Made by a program: the position numbers and the translations under genes. Shown piece by piece: positions 9,265-17,476 of a stretch of 64,000 bases of DNA. Source of the stretch: Acetomicrobium sp. UBA5826 (GTDB taxonomy: Bacteria; Synergistota; Synergistia; Synergistales; Acetomicrobiaceae); contig NZ_DJHF01000003.1 of NCBI RefSeq assembly GCF_002433005.1, positions 1 through 64,000 of the forward strand, written 5' to 3'. The notes under the pieces are model-generated. The model was not told the origin of the DNA, did no database searches, and saw only the letters and a program-made list of their open reading frames with translations. The stretch's first letter is position 1. Each line of letters begins with the position of its first letter.

Positions 9265-10611
9265 ATGGGGTTCTGGAAGAAGCTAAAAGATAAATTAACA
9301 ACAGAATCGGAAACGCTCGATGTTCCCTTAAATCCGGTTCCCATTGAAAAAAGAAGCTCATGGTTAGGCCCTGCCATTGTATATGCTGGAGTTCAATTCA
9401 GTTTTGCGGTTGTTATGGCAGGAGCTGGTCTCGGCGCGGGATTGACCATTATGGAAGTTCTATGGGTAACAATTATTGGTTTAGTAATCCTTTCCTGGAT
9501 AGGTGATTCTGTTAATGCGTACCTGGGGGCAAAAACTGGCCTCCCTGGTGCTGTAATTGCACGACAAAGCTTTGGAGATATCCAAGCACGCATAATAACT
9601 TCTCTAATTATGGTCCTGCTGCACACCGGATGGTGGGCAATTAATACATCATTGGTTGCCAATGCTTTTTGTACTTTTTTGGGCATTGATTATACAAAAC
9701 AATTTTTACCCTGGGCTTTATTAGTGATTGTGCTAGGGATAATTTTTATAATACCCGCGGTCTTAGGATATCTTTCAATGAAATGGATGGATTATATAGC
9801 AGTACCCGCTGGAATCTTTCTTTTTGCAATGGGAGCCTATTTGGCGATCAAAAGTCAGGGTATCGCGGGCATAAAAGAATGGTCCCCAGCACAAAGAATG
9901 CCGTGGTCAGTTGCAATCTCAACGGTAGTTGGTACCTGTGTATGTCAGTGGGCTATGATATCTGACTATAGCAGAATGCATCGTCCTACATGGAGAGATT
10001 CTCTTATGATGCCTTCTCTTTTAATTATAGTGGGGTTTATTGAAATTATCTTGGGTGCAATAATGACCGTTGGTATAGGTACATTTGACATAGTTCAGTT
10101 GATGATTGCTTTGGGGTATCCCTTTTGGGCATACCTTTTATTGTTTATTGCACAATGGACTAGTCAAATTGTCGCGGTTTATAGTGCTGGATTATCCTTT
10201 GGCAACATGTTAAATGCACGTGACGCCAAAACGCAAAAAATTCTCACTTTAATAATAGGAGTTCTGGGAATTTTATTAGGGATTGCAGGTATTTTAGAAA
10301 AATTTATGGATTGGCTTATCGCTCTATCGGTGGTTTTCCCGCCATTAGCGAGCATTATGACTGTTGACTTTTTATTTTTACGAAAAGAACAATGGGAGGA
10401 TATTCGAGGCTGGAATAAAATGGCGACTCTTTCTTTGATAATTGGTATCGTAATTGGATATTTCAGCGGTTATAAATACTCTTTTGGAATTCCACCCCTT
10501 CAGACATATATTTTAACAGGTATTGTTTATTATATTACAATGAAGATCAAGGCCACGTTATCTCCCGATCAATTCACACCGAAGCATTGGATTTCAAGAA
10601 AGGTTTTATGA
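9265..10611 (+). CDS. NCS1-family nucleobase/hydantoin:cation symporter (second copy)
   Basis: A second NCS1 permease of about 448 residues, clearly paralogous to the one at 2067-3422. Shared segments include SSWLGPAIVYAGVQFSF, TGLPGAVIARQSFG, DYSRMHRP and the C-terminal LSPDQFTPKHWI. About 12 membrane helices are visible. I chose the ATG at 9265 because AGGAGGG at 9251-9257 precedes it at good spacing; the TTG at 9232 lacks one. Placement after hyuA-hyuB suggests that it imports the substrate of that enzyme or a close relative. Two NCS1 carriers flanking one hydantoinase imply two related substrates or different affinities, which is inference. Confidence 0.85.
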   Translation: MGFWKKLKDKLTTESETLDVPLNPVPIEKRSSWLGPAIVYAGVQFSFAVVMAGAGLGAGLTIMEVLWVTIIGLVILSWIGDSVNAYLGAKTGLPGAVIARQSFGDIQARIITSLIMVLLHTGWWAINTSLVANAFCTFLGIDYTKQFLPWALLVIVLGIIFIIPAVLGYLSMKWMDYIAVPAGIFLFAMGAYLAIKSQGIAGIKEWSPAQRMPWSVAISTVVGTCVCQWAMISDYSRMHRPTWRDSLMMPSLLIIVGFIEIILGAIMTVGIGTFDIVQLMIALGYPFWAYLLLFIAQWTSQIVAVYSAGLSFGNMLNARDAKTQKILTLIIGVLGILLGIAGILEKFMDWLIALSVVFPPLASIMTVDFLFLRKEQWEDIRGWNKMATLSLIIGIVIGYFSGYKYSFGIPPLQTYILTGIVYYITMKIKATLSPDQFTPKHWISRKVL

Positions 10612-10648
10612 CAGCAAATCACTACCTATTAAATATAAAAGCTTAAGC

Positions 10649-10688
10649 GACCCTACAAAAGATAACTGCAGTTCTCTTTTGTAGGGTC
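10649..10688 (+). terminator. Hairpin after second NCS1 permease
   Basis: A perfect 14-bp stem, GACCCTACAAAAGA at 10649-10662 pairing with 10675-10688, has a 12-base loop. It lies just past the permease stop. The right arm itself contains TTTT, but no long T-run follows, so it may be a weak or protein-assisted terminator. Confidence 0.65.
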
Positions 10689-11252
10689 TGTACTGTTGTA
10701 TGTGACAATTATTAAGTTCCATATGATGAAACATATCTTCTTCGGTCTAAGAAACATAGAGGTCTATACAAAAAAAGATGATGCTGGGGTTCTTGCCCCA
10801 GAAATGTTTCCACACTATTTGAAATAGAGTCACTCGAATCTTGACAGCAAAATTAAGCAGAATTATATTGAATAACAAATACATTATGATATATTTCAAT
10901 AGTTGGACTTGGATGAATTATCTACAAATTATATTTTCATGTATATATTGCATAGGTTTTTCCGTTACTTTACTTACCTTGAGGATTTTGGTTTGTATCA
11001 AACGATACATTACATTTATATTTGTTTAGTGTGATATTGTTTCATATAGATTTGTTATGTTGCCAGATGAATAATTAAATCTTACATAACAGTAACGTAG
11101 TATTTGATATTATTCAATTATATTCACTTTTGCTCATTATTAGGGTAGGCATAAAAAAATTCGTGAAAAGGGGGGTATGAAAATGCTTAAAATTTAAGTA
11201 TTTTATGGTGCTTGCGCGTTGACCTTGAGAGATAAGAAGGGAGTGGCGCTAA
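10689..11252 (+). other. Non-coding AT-rich gap before NSS transporter gene
   Basis: About 560 bases without a supportable gene. A 62-codon open frame at 10841-11029 has no ribosome binding site and a hydrophobic, AT-driven composition, so I leave it out. A small hairpin, CTGGGG...CCCCAG, lies at 10784-10801. A minute open frame of six codons (11177-11197, MKMLKI) follows a strong AAAAGGGGGG site and could be a leader peptide. The promoter for the NSS gene presumably lies in 11040-11160, but I cannot fix its boxes. Confidence 0.3.
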
Positions 11253-12713
11253 GTGACAGATAAGGATGCTTTTGTAACCAGGTTGGGTTTTGTAACTGCT
11301 GCGATGGGACAAGCTATTGGAACGGGTAATTTATGGAGATTTCCCAGAGTAGCGACAGCGAATGGGGGAGGCCCTTTTATGGTTGCATACATAATAGCTA
11401 TATTCGTATGGGCGATTCCTTTGCTCATGGCAGAGATGTGCCTTGGTATGCACACAAGGAAGGGTTCAGTTGGAGCGTTTAGGGATTTTATGGGGAAAAA
11501 ATATACGTGGATGGGGGGTTGGCATGCTTTTGTCTGTCTTGCTTTGGGAGCTTATTATTCAGTTACCATGGGATGGGCAATTAGGTATTTCGTGTTAAGT
11601 ATCACTACATTAAAGCCTGGAGTAGATACGGAATATATTTGGAATAGTTTTATTTCGTCTCCCTGGCAAGGTATTATTTTTCATGCAATAGCTGTTATTA
11701 TTGCCGCAATAGTGGTTTTTAGGGGGGTTAGCAAAGGAATAGAGTTGGCGTCTAAGTTTATGATACCGACCCTTTTTTTACTTTTAATAATAGCTATGGT
11801 AAGAGCATTGACGCTTCCAGGCGCTATCGGAGGCTTGAATTACCTCTTCAACCCTGACTTCACTCAGCTTTTAAACGGTAAAGTTTGGCTTGAGGCATTT
11901 ACGCAAGCGGCTTGGTCTACAGGTGCAGGATGGGGTTTCATGACTACATATGCTGCTTACAGTCGTTCTAAGGAAGATATAGGTTGTAATGCTTTCATTG
12001 TAGGGCTTTCCGATACTTCGGCGGCATTATTGGCTGCAATGACGGTTATACCTACAATATATGCACTTGCCCCAGAAAGTCTATACGAAGCGATAGGTGC
12101 AGGTAATACAGGGCTTACCTTTATATGGTTGGCCAGGTTATTGCCAGCAATGCCATTAGGAAGACTTGTCTCTGCTTTCTTTTTCCTTGGTATGGGCTTT
12201 GCTGCAGTAACATCCTTGTATGCTATGTATGAAGTGGGGATAAAAAGCTTCTTTATCGATGCGGGTTGGTCAAGAAAAAAAGCTGCTTCAATAGTTGTAG
12301 GAATGTGTTTCTTGGGTGGCTTGCCTTCGGCTATCAACGTTGAATTTTTGAACAATCAAGATCAGGTTTGGGGAGTTGGTCTATTGGTTAGTGGTTTGTT
12401 TGTTGCCATAGCAATGATGAAATATGGCGTAGAAAAGGCAAGGCGTGAAATAATCAATCCTGTTTCAGAATTACACGTGGGCAAGTGGTGGAACTATTGC
12501 ATCATTTTCTTTCCTGTAATGTTTCTTATCGTCTGTGGTTGGTGGACCTATCAACAATTTACATGGTACCCTGAAACTTGGTGGAATCCTTTGGAAACTT
12601 ATAGCCCTGGAACTATGTTCTTGCAGTGGGCAGCCGTAATAGTGATTTTCATATTATTCAACAATACTTTGGCCAAGATCATTAAACCAGATAATACAGA
12701 ACAACTCACCTAA
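11253..12713 (+). CDS. Neurotransmitter:sodium symporter (NSS/SNF) family transporter
   Basis: A 486-residue secondary transporter of the LeuT-fold NSS family, which imports amino acids or amines with Na+. The unwound first helix is recognisable as TAAMGQAIGTGNLWRFPRVATANGGG, with the GNLWRFP signature and the Na+-site residues around it. About 12 helices follow, including WSTGAGWGFMTTYAAYSR for helix 6. The GTG start at 11253 follows AAGGGAG. A 40-codon gene begins 12 bases after the stop and encodes its probable small partner, as with MetP/MetS of Corynebacterium. The substrate is unknown; nearby genes favour a secondary or sulfur-type amino acid such as proline, sarcosine or methionine, which is inference. 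Confidence 0.9.
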   Translation: MTDKDAFVTRLGFVTAAMGQAIGTGNLWRFPRVATANGGGPFMVAYIIAIFVWAIPLLMAEMCLGMHTRKGSVGAFRDFMGKKYTWMGGWHAFVCLALGAYYSVTMGWAIRYFVLSITTLKPGVDTEYIWNSFISSPWQGIIFHAIAVIIAAIVVFRGVSKGIELASKFMIPTLFLLLIIAMVRALTLPGAIGGLNYLFNPDFTQLLNGKVWLEAFTQAAWSTGAGWGFMTTYAAYSRSKEDIGCNAFIVGLSDTSAALLAAMTVIPTIYALAPESLYEAIGAGNTGLTFIWLARLLPAMPLGRLVSAFFFLGMGFAAVTSLYAMYEVGIKSFFIDAGWSRKKAASIVVGMCFLGGLPSAINVEFLNNQDQVWGVGLLVSGLFVAIAMMKYGVEKARREIINPVSELHVGKWWNYCIIFFPVMFLIVCGWWTYQQFTWYPETWWNPLETYSPGTMFLQWAAVIVIFILFNNTLAKIIKPDNTEQLT

Positions 12714-12725
12714 GGGGGGATACAA

Positions 12726-12848
12726 ATGTCCGTTGGAAGCCTTATTACAATGATAATTGTCTTAGGTTTGGTGTGGGGAGGAGCGCTGTATTTTATCAAT
12801 GTGGCATTTAAGAGCGAGAAAAAGAAAGCACATGAAAGTTTAAGTTAA
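12726..12848 (+). CDS. MetS-like small membrane subunit of NSS transporter
   Basis: A 40-codon gene starts at ATG 12726 with AAGGGGGG at 12712-12719 as ribosome binding site. The product starts MSVGSLITMIIVLGLVWGGA, a single membrane helix with a Trp-Gly-Gly bend, and ends in a short basic tail (KSEKKKAHES). Its position directly after an NSS gene, its length and its topology fit the MetS-family small subunits found with bacterial NSS transporters. In Corynebacterium MetS is needed for MetP transport; the same dependence here is inferred. It would easily be missed by ORF finders with a length cut-off. Confidence 0.75.
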   Translation: MSVGSLITMIIVLGLVWGGALYFINVAFKSEKKKAHESLS

Positions 12849-13000
12849 AGATTGGCTTGAAGGAATTTAATATAATTTTTATAACCAATGGAGGAAGGTT
12901 GTAGGTAGTATACTGTATGAATAAGAATTTGTTTTAAACTTCAATTTAGTAGTATTTCGAAAAAATGTTAGCGATCAATTTAATCGAGGGGGTGTAAAGC

Positions 13001-13333
13001 TTGGAACTGATCAGGGAACACCCGGTACTGGAGTTTCGCCATGGCAGGTTGGTTAAGTTCACCTTCGAGGGGAGGGAAATGGAAGGTTTCGAAGGGGAAC
13101 CTATAGCCATGGCCCTTCATGCCAACGGGATTAGGGTATACCGCGAGACGCCCGAAATGAAGAGGCCTCGCGGCTTTTTTTGCGCCATAGGCAAGTGCTC
13201 TTCCTGCTTTATGGTCGTGGACGGAGTGCCTAACGTGCGAACCTGTATAACTCCGTTGAAAGAGGGAATGCGCATCGAAGTGCAGCGGGGCAAGGGGAAA
13301 ATTAAGCTCAATCACGAAGGTGATCCGAAGTGA
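13001..13333 (+). CDS. (2Fe-2S)-binding subunit of amino-acid oxidase/dehydrogenase complex
   Basis: A 110-residue plant-type ferredoxin-like subunit. Cysteines 61, 66, 69 and 82 (CAIGKCSSC then TC) bind the [2Fe-2S] cluster. The fold equals the N-terminal part of heterotetrameric sarcosine oxidase alpha, HcnA of hydrogen cyanide synthase and the small subunit of opine oxidases. The TTG start at 13001 follows GAGGGGG at 12986-12992 at suitable spacing. It overlaps the next gene by four bases (GTGA), the first of five tightly packed genes up to 16394. Its likely role is to pass electrons from the flavin subunits. Base composition here becomes clearly GC-richer than in the block before 12850. 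Confidence 0.8.
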   Translation: MELIREHPVLEFRHGRLVKFTFEGREMEGFEGEPIAMALHANGIRVYRETPEMKRPRGFFCAIGKCSSCFMVVDGVPNVRTCITPLKEGMRIEVQRGKGKIKLNHEGDPK

Positions 13334-14439
13334 AAAACACTGAGGTTTTAGTGATAGGAGGAGGGCCTGCCGGGTTGTCTGCGGCGGCCGAGGCGGCATT
13401 CTTCGGCGCTAAGGTGATGATCGTAGATAGCGATCTAAGGCTTGGAGGCCAACTGATAAAACAGACGCATAAGTTTTTCGGTTCCGCATTCGAGCGAGCG
13501 GGCACGCGGGGATTCGTCATATCCGATATGTTGCTAGACGAACTTAAAGGATACGGCGATAGGGTCGAGACTTACACCAATTGCACGGCCCTGGGCTACT
13601 ACAAGGACGACGGCGTGGTCAGCTGCATGGAGGGCGAGGAAAATTACTTTAAGGTTTTGCCCAAGAAGATCTTGGTGGCCACGGGAGCCCAAGAACGCCT
13701 GATTCCCTTCCCAAACAACGACCTCCCAGGCGTCTACGGAGCCGGAGCGGTACAAACGCTCATGAACGTCTACGGGGTTGTGCCCGGCAAGAGGATTTTG
13801 ATGGTAGGTGCCGGCAACATAGGTCTTATCGTGAGTTACCAGTTGCTGCAAGCGGGCGTAGAAGTAGCGGCCATAGTTGAAGCGATGCCAAGGATAGGTG
13901 GATACTGGGTGCATGCTGCCAAGGTCAGAAGGCTTGGCGTTCCCATCCTACTGGAGCACTCCATCAAAGAGGCCTTGGGTAAAGACGTAGTAGAAGGTGC
14001 CATAATACAGCAGATAAGTCCAGGCTGTGGCTTTATAGGGGAGGAGATCCACGTCGATTGCGACGTCATATGCATGGCTGTCGGTTTGAACCCCACGTGT
14101 GAGCTTTTATGGCAAGCGGGATGTGAGATGAAATATATACCTCAGCTTTGCGGACACGTCGCAATTCGCGACAGATCGATGCGCACGACTAACCCGAATG
14201 TTTGGGTAGCCGGCGACGCTGCAGGCATAGAGGAAGCCTCGAGTGCCATGGTGGAAGGGCGTATTGCGGGATTGAGCATGGCTCACGAACTGGGTTATGT
14301 TGAGGATAAAGAGTATCGCGAGAAGTCCGCTCTCTATTGGGAAAGGCTTAACGCTTTGAGAAACGGAGAAGCCAGCGCCAAGATAAGAGAGGGCATAGCA
14401 CAGGTTCTGATGGAAAGCTCTGGAGGTATGGAAAGATGA
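13330..14439 (+). CDS. FAD/NAD(P)-binding oxidoreductase subunit (HcnB/OoxA/SoxA-like)
   Basis: A 369-residue two-dinucleotide-domain flavoprotein. The FAD site is VIGGGPAGLSAAAEAAFFGA at residues about 6-25 and the second Rossmann site is MVGAGNIGLIVSYQLLQAG near 158. The C-terminal PNVWVAGDAAGIEEASSA is the FAD-ribityl-binding GD motif. It equals the middle domain of sarcosine oxidase alpha and the separate alpha-type subunits of dye-linked L-proline dehydrogenases and opine oxidases. The GTG start overlaps the preceding stop. With the neighbours it would form the electron-transfer half of the complex. Confidence 0.8.
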   Translation: MKNTEVLVIGGGPAGLSAAAEAAFFGAKVMIVDSDLRLGGQLIKQTHKFFGSAFERAGTRGFVISDMLLDELKGYGDRVETYTNCTALGYYKDDGVVSCMEGEENYFKVLPKKILVATGAQERLIPFPNNDLPGVYGAGAVQTLMNVYGVVPGKRILMVGAGNIGLIVSYQLLQAGVEVAAIVEAMPRIGGYWVHAAKVRRLGVPILLEHSIKEALGKDVVEGAIIQQISPGCGFIGEEIHVDCDVICMAVGLNPTCELLWQAGCEMKYIPQLCGHVAIRDRSMRTTNPNVWVAGDAAGIEEASSAMVEGRIAGLSMAHELGYVEDKEYREKSALYWERLNALRNGEASAKIREGIAQVLMESSGGMER

Positions 14440-14951
14440 GCAAAAGCGAAGGTCTTTATAACAGCGGGGTATTGCCCCCTGAGATGTACGAGAAGCATGA
14501 ACCGCCTAAGGAACTTTGGGAGAGCAAGAAAAACGGTTTGGTCTTCGTCGAATGTCCCCAGAGGATTCCATGCAACCCCTGCCACACGGGATGTCCCACT
14601 GGTGCGATAAAGGAATTTGCCGACATAAACGATACCCCGCAGATTGACTACGAAAAGTGCACAGGATGCGCTATGTGCGTTGCTAAATGTCCCGGACTTG
14701 CCTGTTTCGTCGCAGATCTTACTTATGGAGGCGACGAAGAGGCTCTTCTTAAGCTGCCCTATGAGATGTTACCGTTGCCTAATGAAGGAGAAGAGGTCGA
14801 ATGCCTAAACCGCGAGGGCAAGGTCGTTTCTAAGGGAAAAGTCTTGAAGGTCGTGGAGCCCTGGAAGGACAAAACTAAAGTCGTACATGTGGTGGTCCCC
14901 AAATCCTTTGTGATGGAGATAAGGGCCATAAGGGTGGTGAGGAGCAGATGA
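14436..14951 (+). CDS. 4Fe-4S dicluster ferredoxin-like subunit
   Basis: The 171-residue protein has one partial and one complete 4Fe-4S motif: CNPCHTGCPTGAI around residue 47 and CTGCAMCVAKCPG around residue 74. It starts in a four-base overlap (ATGA) with the FAD gene and overlaps the next gene too. Such a ferredoxin is often inserted between the flavoprotein subunits of anaerobic versions of this oxidase, where oxygen is replaced by an electron carrier. It probably links the complex to ferredoxin or the membrane. The C-terminal part (about 100-171) is a small beta-rich extension of unknown role. Confidence 0.75.
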   Translation: MSKSEGLYNSGVLPPEMYEKHEPPKELWESKKNGLVFVECPQRIPCNPCHTGCPTGAIKEFADINDTPQIDYEKCTGCAMCVAKCPGLACFVADLTYGGDEEALLKLPYEMLPLPNEGEEVECLNREGKVVSKGKVLKVVEPWKDKTKVVHVVVPKSFVMEIRAIRVVRSR

Positions 14952-15238
14952 CAGAAGAAGAAAAGGAAAGAAATGTAATCGTATGCAGATGCGAAGAGAT
15001 AACCATGGGGGAAATACGGGACTGGATCGCAAGAGGATACGACACCTTCGACGAGCTCAAACACATCCTGCGAGTAGGCATGGGTCCCTGTCAGGGCAGA
15101 GGATGCAGGGAGATCATCTTGAGGGAGATAGCCAAGATGAAAAACGTTCCGATAACTCAGGTTGATCCGGGAACCTTTCGTCCGCCTTCCAAACCGGTGA
15201 AACTGGAACTGCTAGCGAAGAAAGAAGGGGGCGAATAA
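14948..15238 (+). CDS. BFD-like (2Fe-2S) protein
   Basis: A 96-residue protein with the bacterioferritin-associated-ferredoxin fold. Cysteines 13, 15, 48 and 53 (VCRCEE and GPCQGRGC) give the CxC...CxxxxC pattern that binds a [2Fe-2S] cluster. In opine oxidases and L-proline dehydrogenases this module is often fused to the C-terminus of the HcnB-like subunit; here it is a separate gene. Start and stop overlap or abut both neighbours, so translation is coupled. Confidence 0.8.
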   Translation: MTEEEKERNVIVCRCEEITMGEIRDWIARGYDTFDELKHILRVGMGPCQGRGCREIILREIAKMKNVPITQVDPGTFRPPSKPVKLELLAKKEGGE

Positions 15239-15239
15239 G

Positions 15240-16394
15240 ATGGCCGAAGAGTGGAAAAGGAGCGCCGATGTCGTAATTATAGGCGCCGGTATTCAGGGGT
15301 GTTCCATAGCCTATAATTTGGCCAAGTTGGGCGTGAAAGATGTCGTCGTTCTCGAAAAGGATACTCCAACGGCAGGTTCGACCGGAAGGTGTGCCGCCGG
15401 CATCAGGGCTCAGTGGGGAACGAAGATGAACTGTCAGTTGGGATTGGCCTCCCTCGAGATATTAGAACACCTCCATGAAGAGCTCGGAATGGACATAGGC
15501 CTTCATCAGGGCGGCTACCTCATGGTTGCCTATAAAGAAAGCGAATTTGAGCAGTTGAAAAAAAATGTGGCTTTGCAAAACAGCTTGGGCATCACCTCAA
15601 GGGTGGTGAACAAAGAAGAGGCATACGAGATATGCCCGACCCTCTCGGCCGAAGATGCCGTCGGATTTACCTATCACCACAGAGACGGACATGCCGATCC
15701 CTTTCTTACGACCATAGCCTACCACAAGGCTGCAAGCGAGAAAGGAGTGAGGTTTTATAAATTTACTGAATGTACGGGCATAAAGGTGAAAGGCGAGGTT
15801 AAAGGCGTCGTTACGACAAGGGGAGAGATAGATACCCCGGTAGTCGTGGATGCAGCCGGTCCTTACTCGCAGCATATCGCTGCCATGGCAGGCATTAAGC
15901 TTCCCTTCTATTCCGAAAGACACGAGATATTGGTCACGGAGCCCGTCGAATTCGGGGTTTGCCCTTGCATGCTCATGAGCTTTTCCGGCAATTATTACAT
16001 ACAGCAGAGGCCAATAGGATCGATAATAGCAGGATGTAGTCCCGAAGGGCATCCTGAGGATTACTCCCTTGGAAACACGTGGAACTTTCTGGAACATATG
16101 TCGAGGGTGATAGTCAAACTGCTGCCAAAGCTTGGAGGAGTAAGGGTCGTAAGGCAGTGGTCCGGCATGTACAACATGTCGCCTGACAAGCAGCCCGTCA
16201 TTGGGGAATCCAAAGAAGTGAAGGGCTTTTACATCTCCGCGGGCTTTTCGGGGCATGGGTTCATGTTTGGTCCCATTTCAGGCAAGCTCCTTGCTGAGCT
16301 TATCGTCACAGGGACGAGCTCCATACCGATTGATGTATTGAATTATGACCGTTTCGAAAGGGGCGAATTGATAGAGGAACCCGCCGTAGTATAG
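15240..16394 (+). CDS. FAD-dependent amino-acid oxidase/dehydrogenase, catalytic subunit (DadA/SoxB family)
   Basis: A 384-residue flavoprotein of the D-amino-acid oxidase superfamily, the probable substrate-oxidising subunit. The FAD loop is IIGAGIQGCSIAYNLAKLG at residues 13-31, followed by STGRCAAGIRAQWGT, the usual flavin-contacting stretch, and a C-terminal GFYISAGFSGHGFMFGP flavin motif. Related enzymes oxidise sarcosine, glycine, L-proline, hydroxyproline or opines. The gene ends the five-gene unit that started at 13001, one base after the preceding stop. Together they resemble archaeal dye-linked L-proline dehydrogenase and opine oxidase systems. The ketimine-reductase homologue downstream suggests a cyclic or secondary amino acid substrate, which is inference. 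Confidence 0.8.
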   Translation: MAEEWKRSADVVIIGAGIQGCSIAYNLAKLGVKDVVVLEKDTPTAGSTGRCAAGIRAQWGTKMNCQLGLASLEILEHLHEELGMDIGLHQGGYLMVAYKESEFEQLKKNVALQNSLGITSRVVNKEEAYEICPTLSAEDAVGFTYHHRDGHADPFLTTIAYHKAASEKGVRFYKFTECTGIKVKGEVKGVVTTRGEIDTPVVVDAAGPYSQHIAAMAGIKLPFYSERHEILVTEPVEFGVCPCMLMSFSGNYYIQQRPIGSIIAGCSPEGHPEDYSLGNTWNFLEHMSRVIVKLLPKLGGVRVVRQWSGMYNMSPDKQPVIGESKEVKGFYISAGFSGHGFMFGPISGKLLAELIVTGTSSIPIDVLNYDRFERGELIEEPAVV

Positions 16395-16416
16395 TAGCAT
16401 AAGGGCGTAAAATAAA

Positions 16417-16454
16417 GGGGATATCATGAATAAAATCTAAATCATGATATCTCC
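16417..16454 (+). terminator. Hairpin closing the oxidase operon
   Basis: The arms at 16417-16429 and 16442-16454 form a 13-bp stem (GGGGATATCATGA with TCATGATATCTCC, one G-T pair) and a 12-base loop, followed by AAATTTTATA. It is a likely terminator or attenuator between the oxidase genes and the metallo-hydrolase gene. Confidence 0.65.
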
Positions 16455-16502
16455 AAATTTTATACGAAGAAAGGATGACTTGAAATAGCCGACGAAAAGC
16501 TT

Positions 16503-17462
16503 GTGCACGCCAAGTTTACGTTGAACATTGGAGAAGGCTTCAATATTACCTTGATCGATCTGCTCATCGACAACCTCCAGGGATTTCATCATTTCTTAAG
16601 CAGCTGGCTCATCGTGGACAAAACTTTGGATAGGGTCTCGTTGGTCGATGTTGGTCCGGCTTCGACTGTGCCCGTTTTAGTGAAGAATATCGAGGAACTT
16701 GGCATATCGAAGTTGGATTTGATTTTACTGACGCACGTGCATCTCGACCACTCGGGAGGGCTAGGACAGCTGCTTGAAGCATTTGGCTCTGCCAAGGCTT
16801 TGGTGCATCCAAAGGGCAAGAGGCACTTGGTAAATCCCGATCGTCTTTGGAAATCAAGCGTTGACGTGTTGGGCGACGTAGCTTTGGCATACGGCAGGCC
16901 CATTCCCGTAAACGAGTCTTGCTTTTTGCCGGAAGATGTCAGATTGGATCGTATAACCAAGATTGAAACGCCGGGTCATGCATCCCATCATTATTCGTTT
17001 CTTTACGATCTTGGGTCGAAGATCCTCTTTGCAGGCGAAGCGGCAGGAACGTATTACAAAAGGGGATTCGCCTACTCTGGAGTTAGCGACGGCACGTTTA
17101 TATTACGCCCGGCTACGCCGCCGAAATTTTACCTTGACAGCGCTCTTTTAAGCATAAAGGAGTTAAAGGCTTTGGACGCAGGCATTATGTGCTATGCTCA
17201 CTTTGGTTATACTGATGAGGTAAATAAGTTCCTCGATTTGGAGGAAAGGCAACTCCTGCATTGGAACGATCTGATTCGCGACTATTTATCCGACCATCAG
17301 GGATTACCTGTCGACCCGGAGGACGTAGCGTATTATTTGATTGAACGGGATCCTCTTTTGAGCGATTTCTCGCATTTGCCCGAGGACATCAAGGTTCGCG
17401 AAATGGGCAACATCCTTTCTTCGGTCAATGGCTTTTTGGATTACCTGTCCAAAATAATATAG
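16503..17462 (+). CDS. Metallo-beta-lactamase-fold hydrolase
   Basis: A 319-residue MBL-fold protein. The metal-binding signature is LTHVHLDHSGG (HxHxDH) near residue 76, with further ligands in TPGHASHHYSF and the FAGEA segment; the last histidine is probably in CYAHFG. It is of the broad glyoxalase-II or lactonase-like type; the substrate is not evident. The start codon is GTG at 16503, but the ribosome binding site is weak, so the true start could differ by a few residues. It lies between the oxidase operon and an ornithine-cyclodeaminase homologue and may act on a product of that pathway, for example a lactone, lactam or thioester. Confidence 0.75.
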   Translation: MHAKFTLNIGEGFNITLIDLLIDNLQGFHHFLSSWLIVDKTLDRVSLVDVGPASTVPVLVKNIEELGISKLDLILLTHVHLDHSGGLGQLLEAFGSAKALVHPKGKRHLVNPDRLWKSSVDVLGDVALAYGRPIPVNESCFLPEDVRLDRITKIETPGHASHHYSFLYDLGSKILFAGEAAGTYYKRGFAYSGVSDGTFILRPATPPKFYLDSALLSIKELKALDAGIMCYAHFGYTDEVNKFLDLEERQLLHWNDLIRDYLSDHQGLPVDPEDVAYYLIERDPLLSDFSHLPEDIKVREMGNILSSVNGFLDYLSKII

Positions 17463-17476
17463 GGGAGGATATTGAC

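Noticed and set aside
10841..11029. 62-codon open frame in the gap before the NSS gene
   Set aside because: No ribosome site and AT-driven hydrophobic composition.
11177..11197. Six-codon leader peptide MKMLKI with a strong ribosome site
   Set aside because: Too short and without an attenuator hairpin between it and the NSS gene; kept only as a note.
15597..16256. 219-codon open frame on the minus strand
   Set aside because: It lies wholly opposite the DadA-like gene and has no family features; a shadow of that GC-richer coding sequence.
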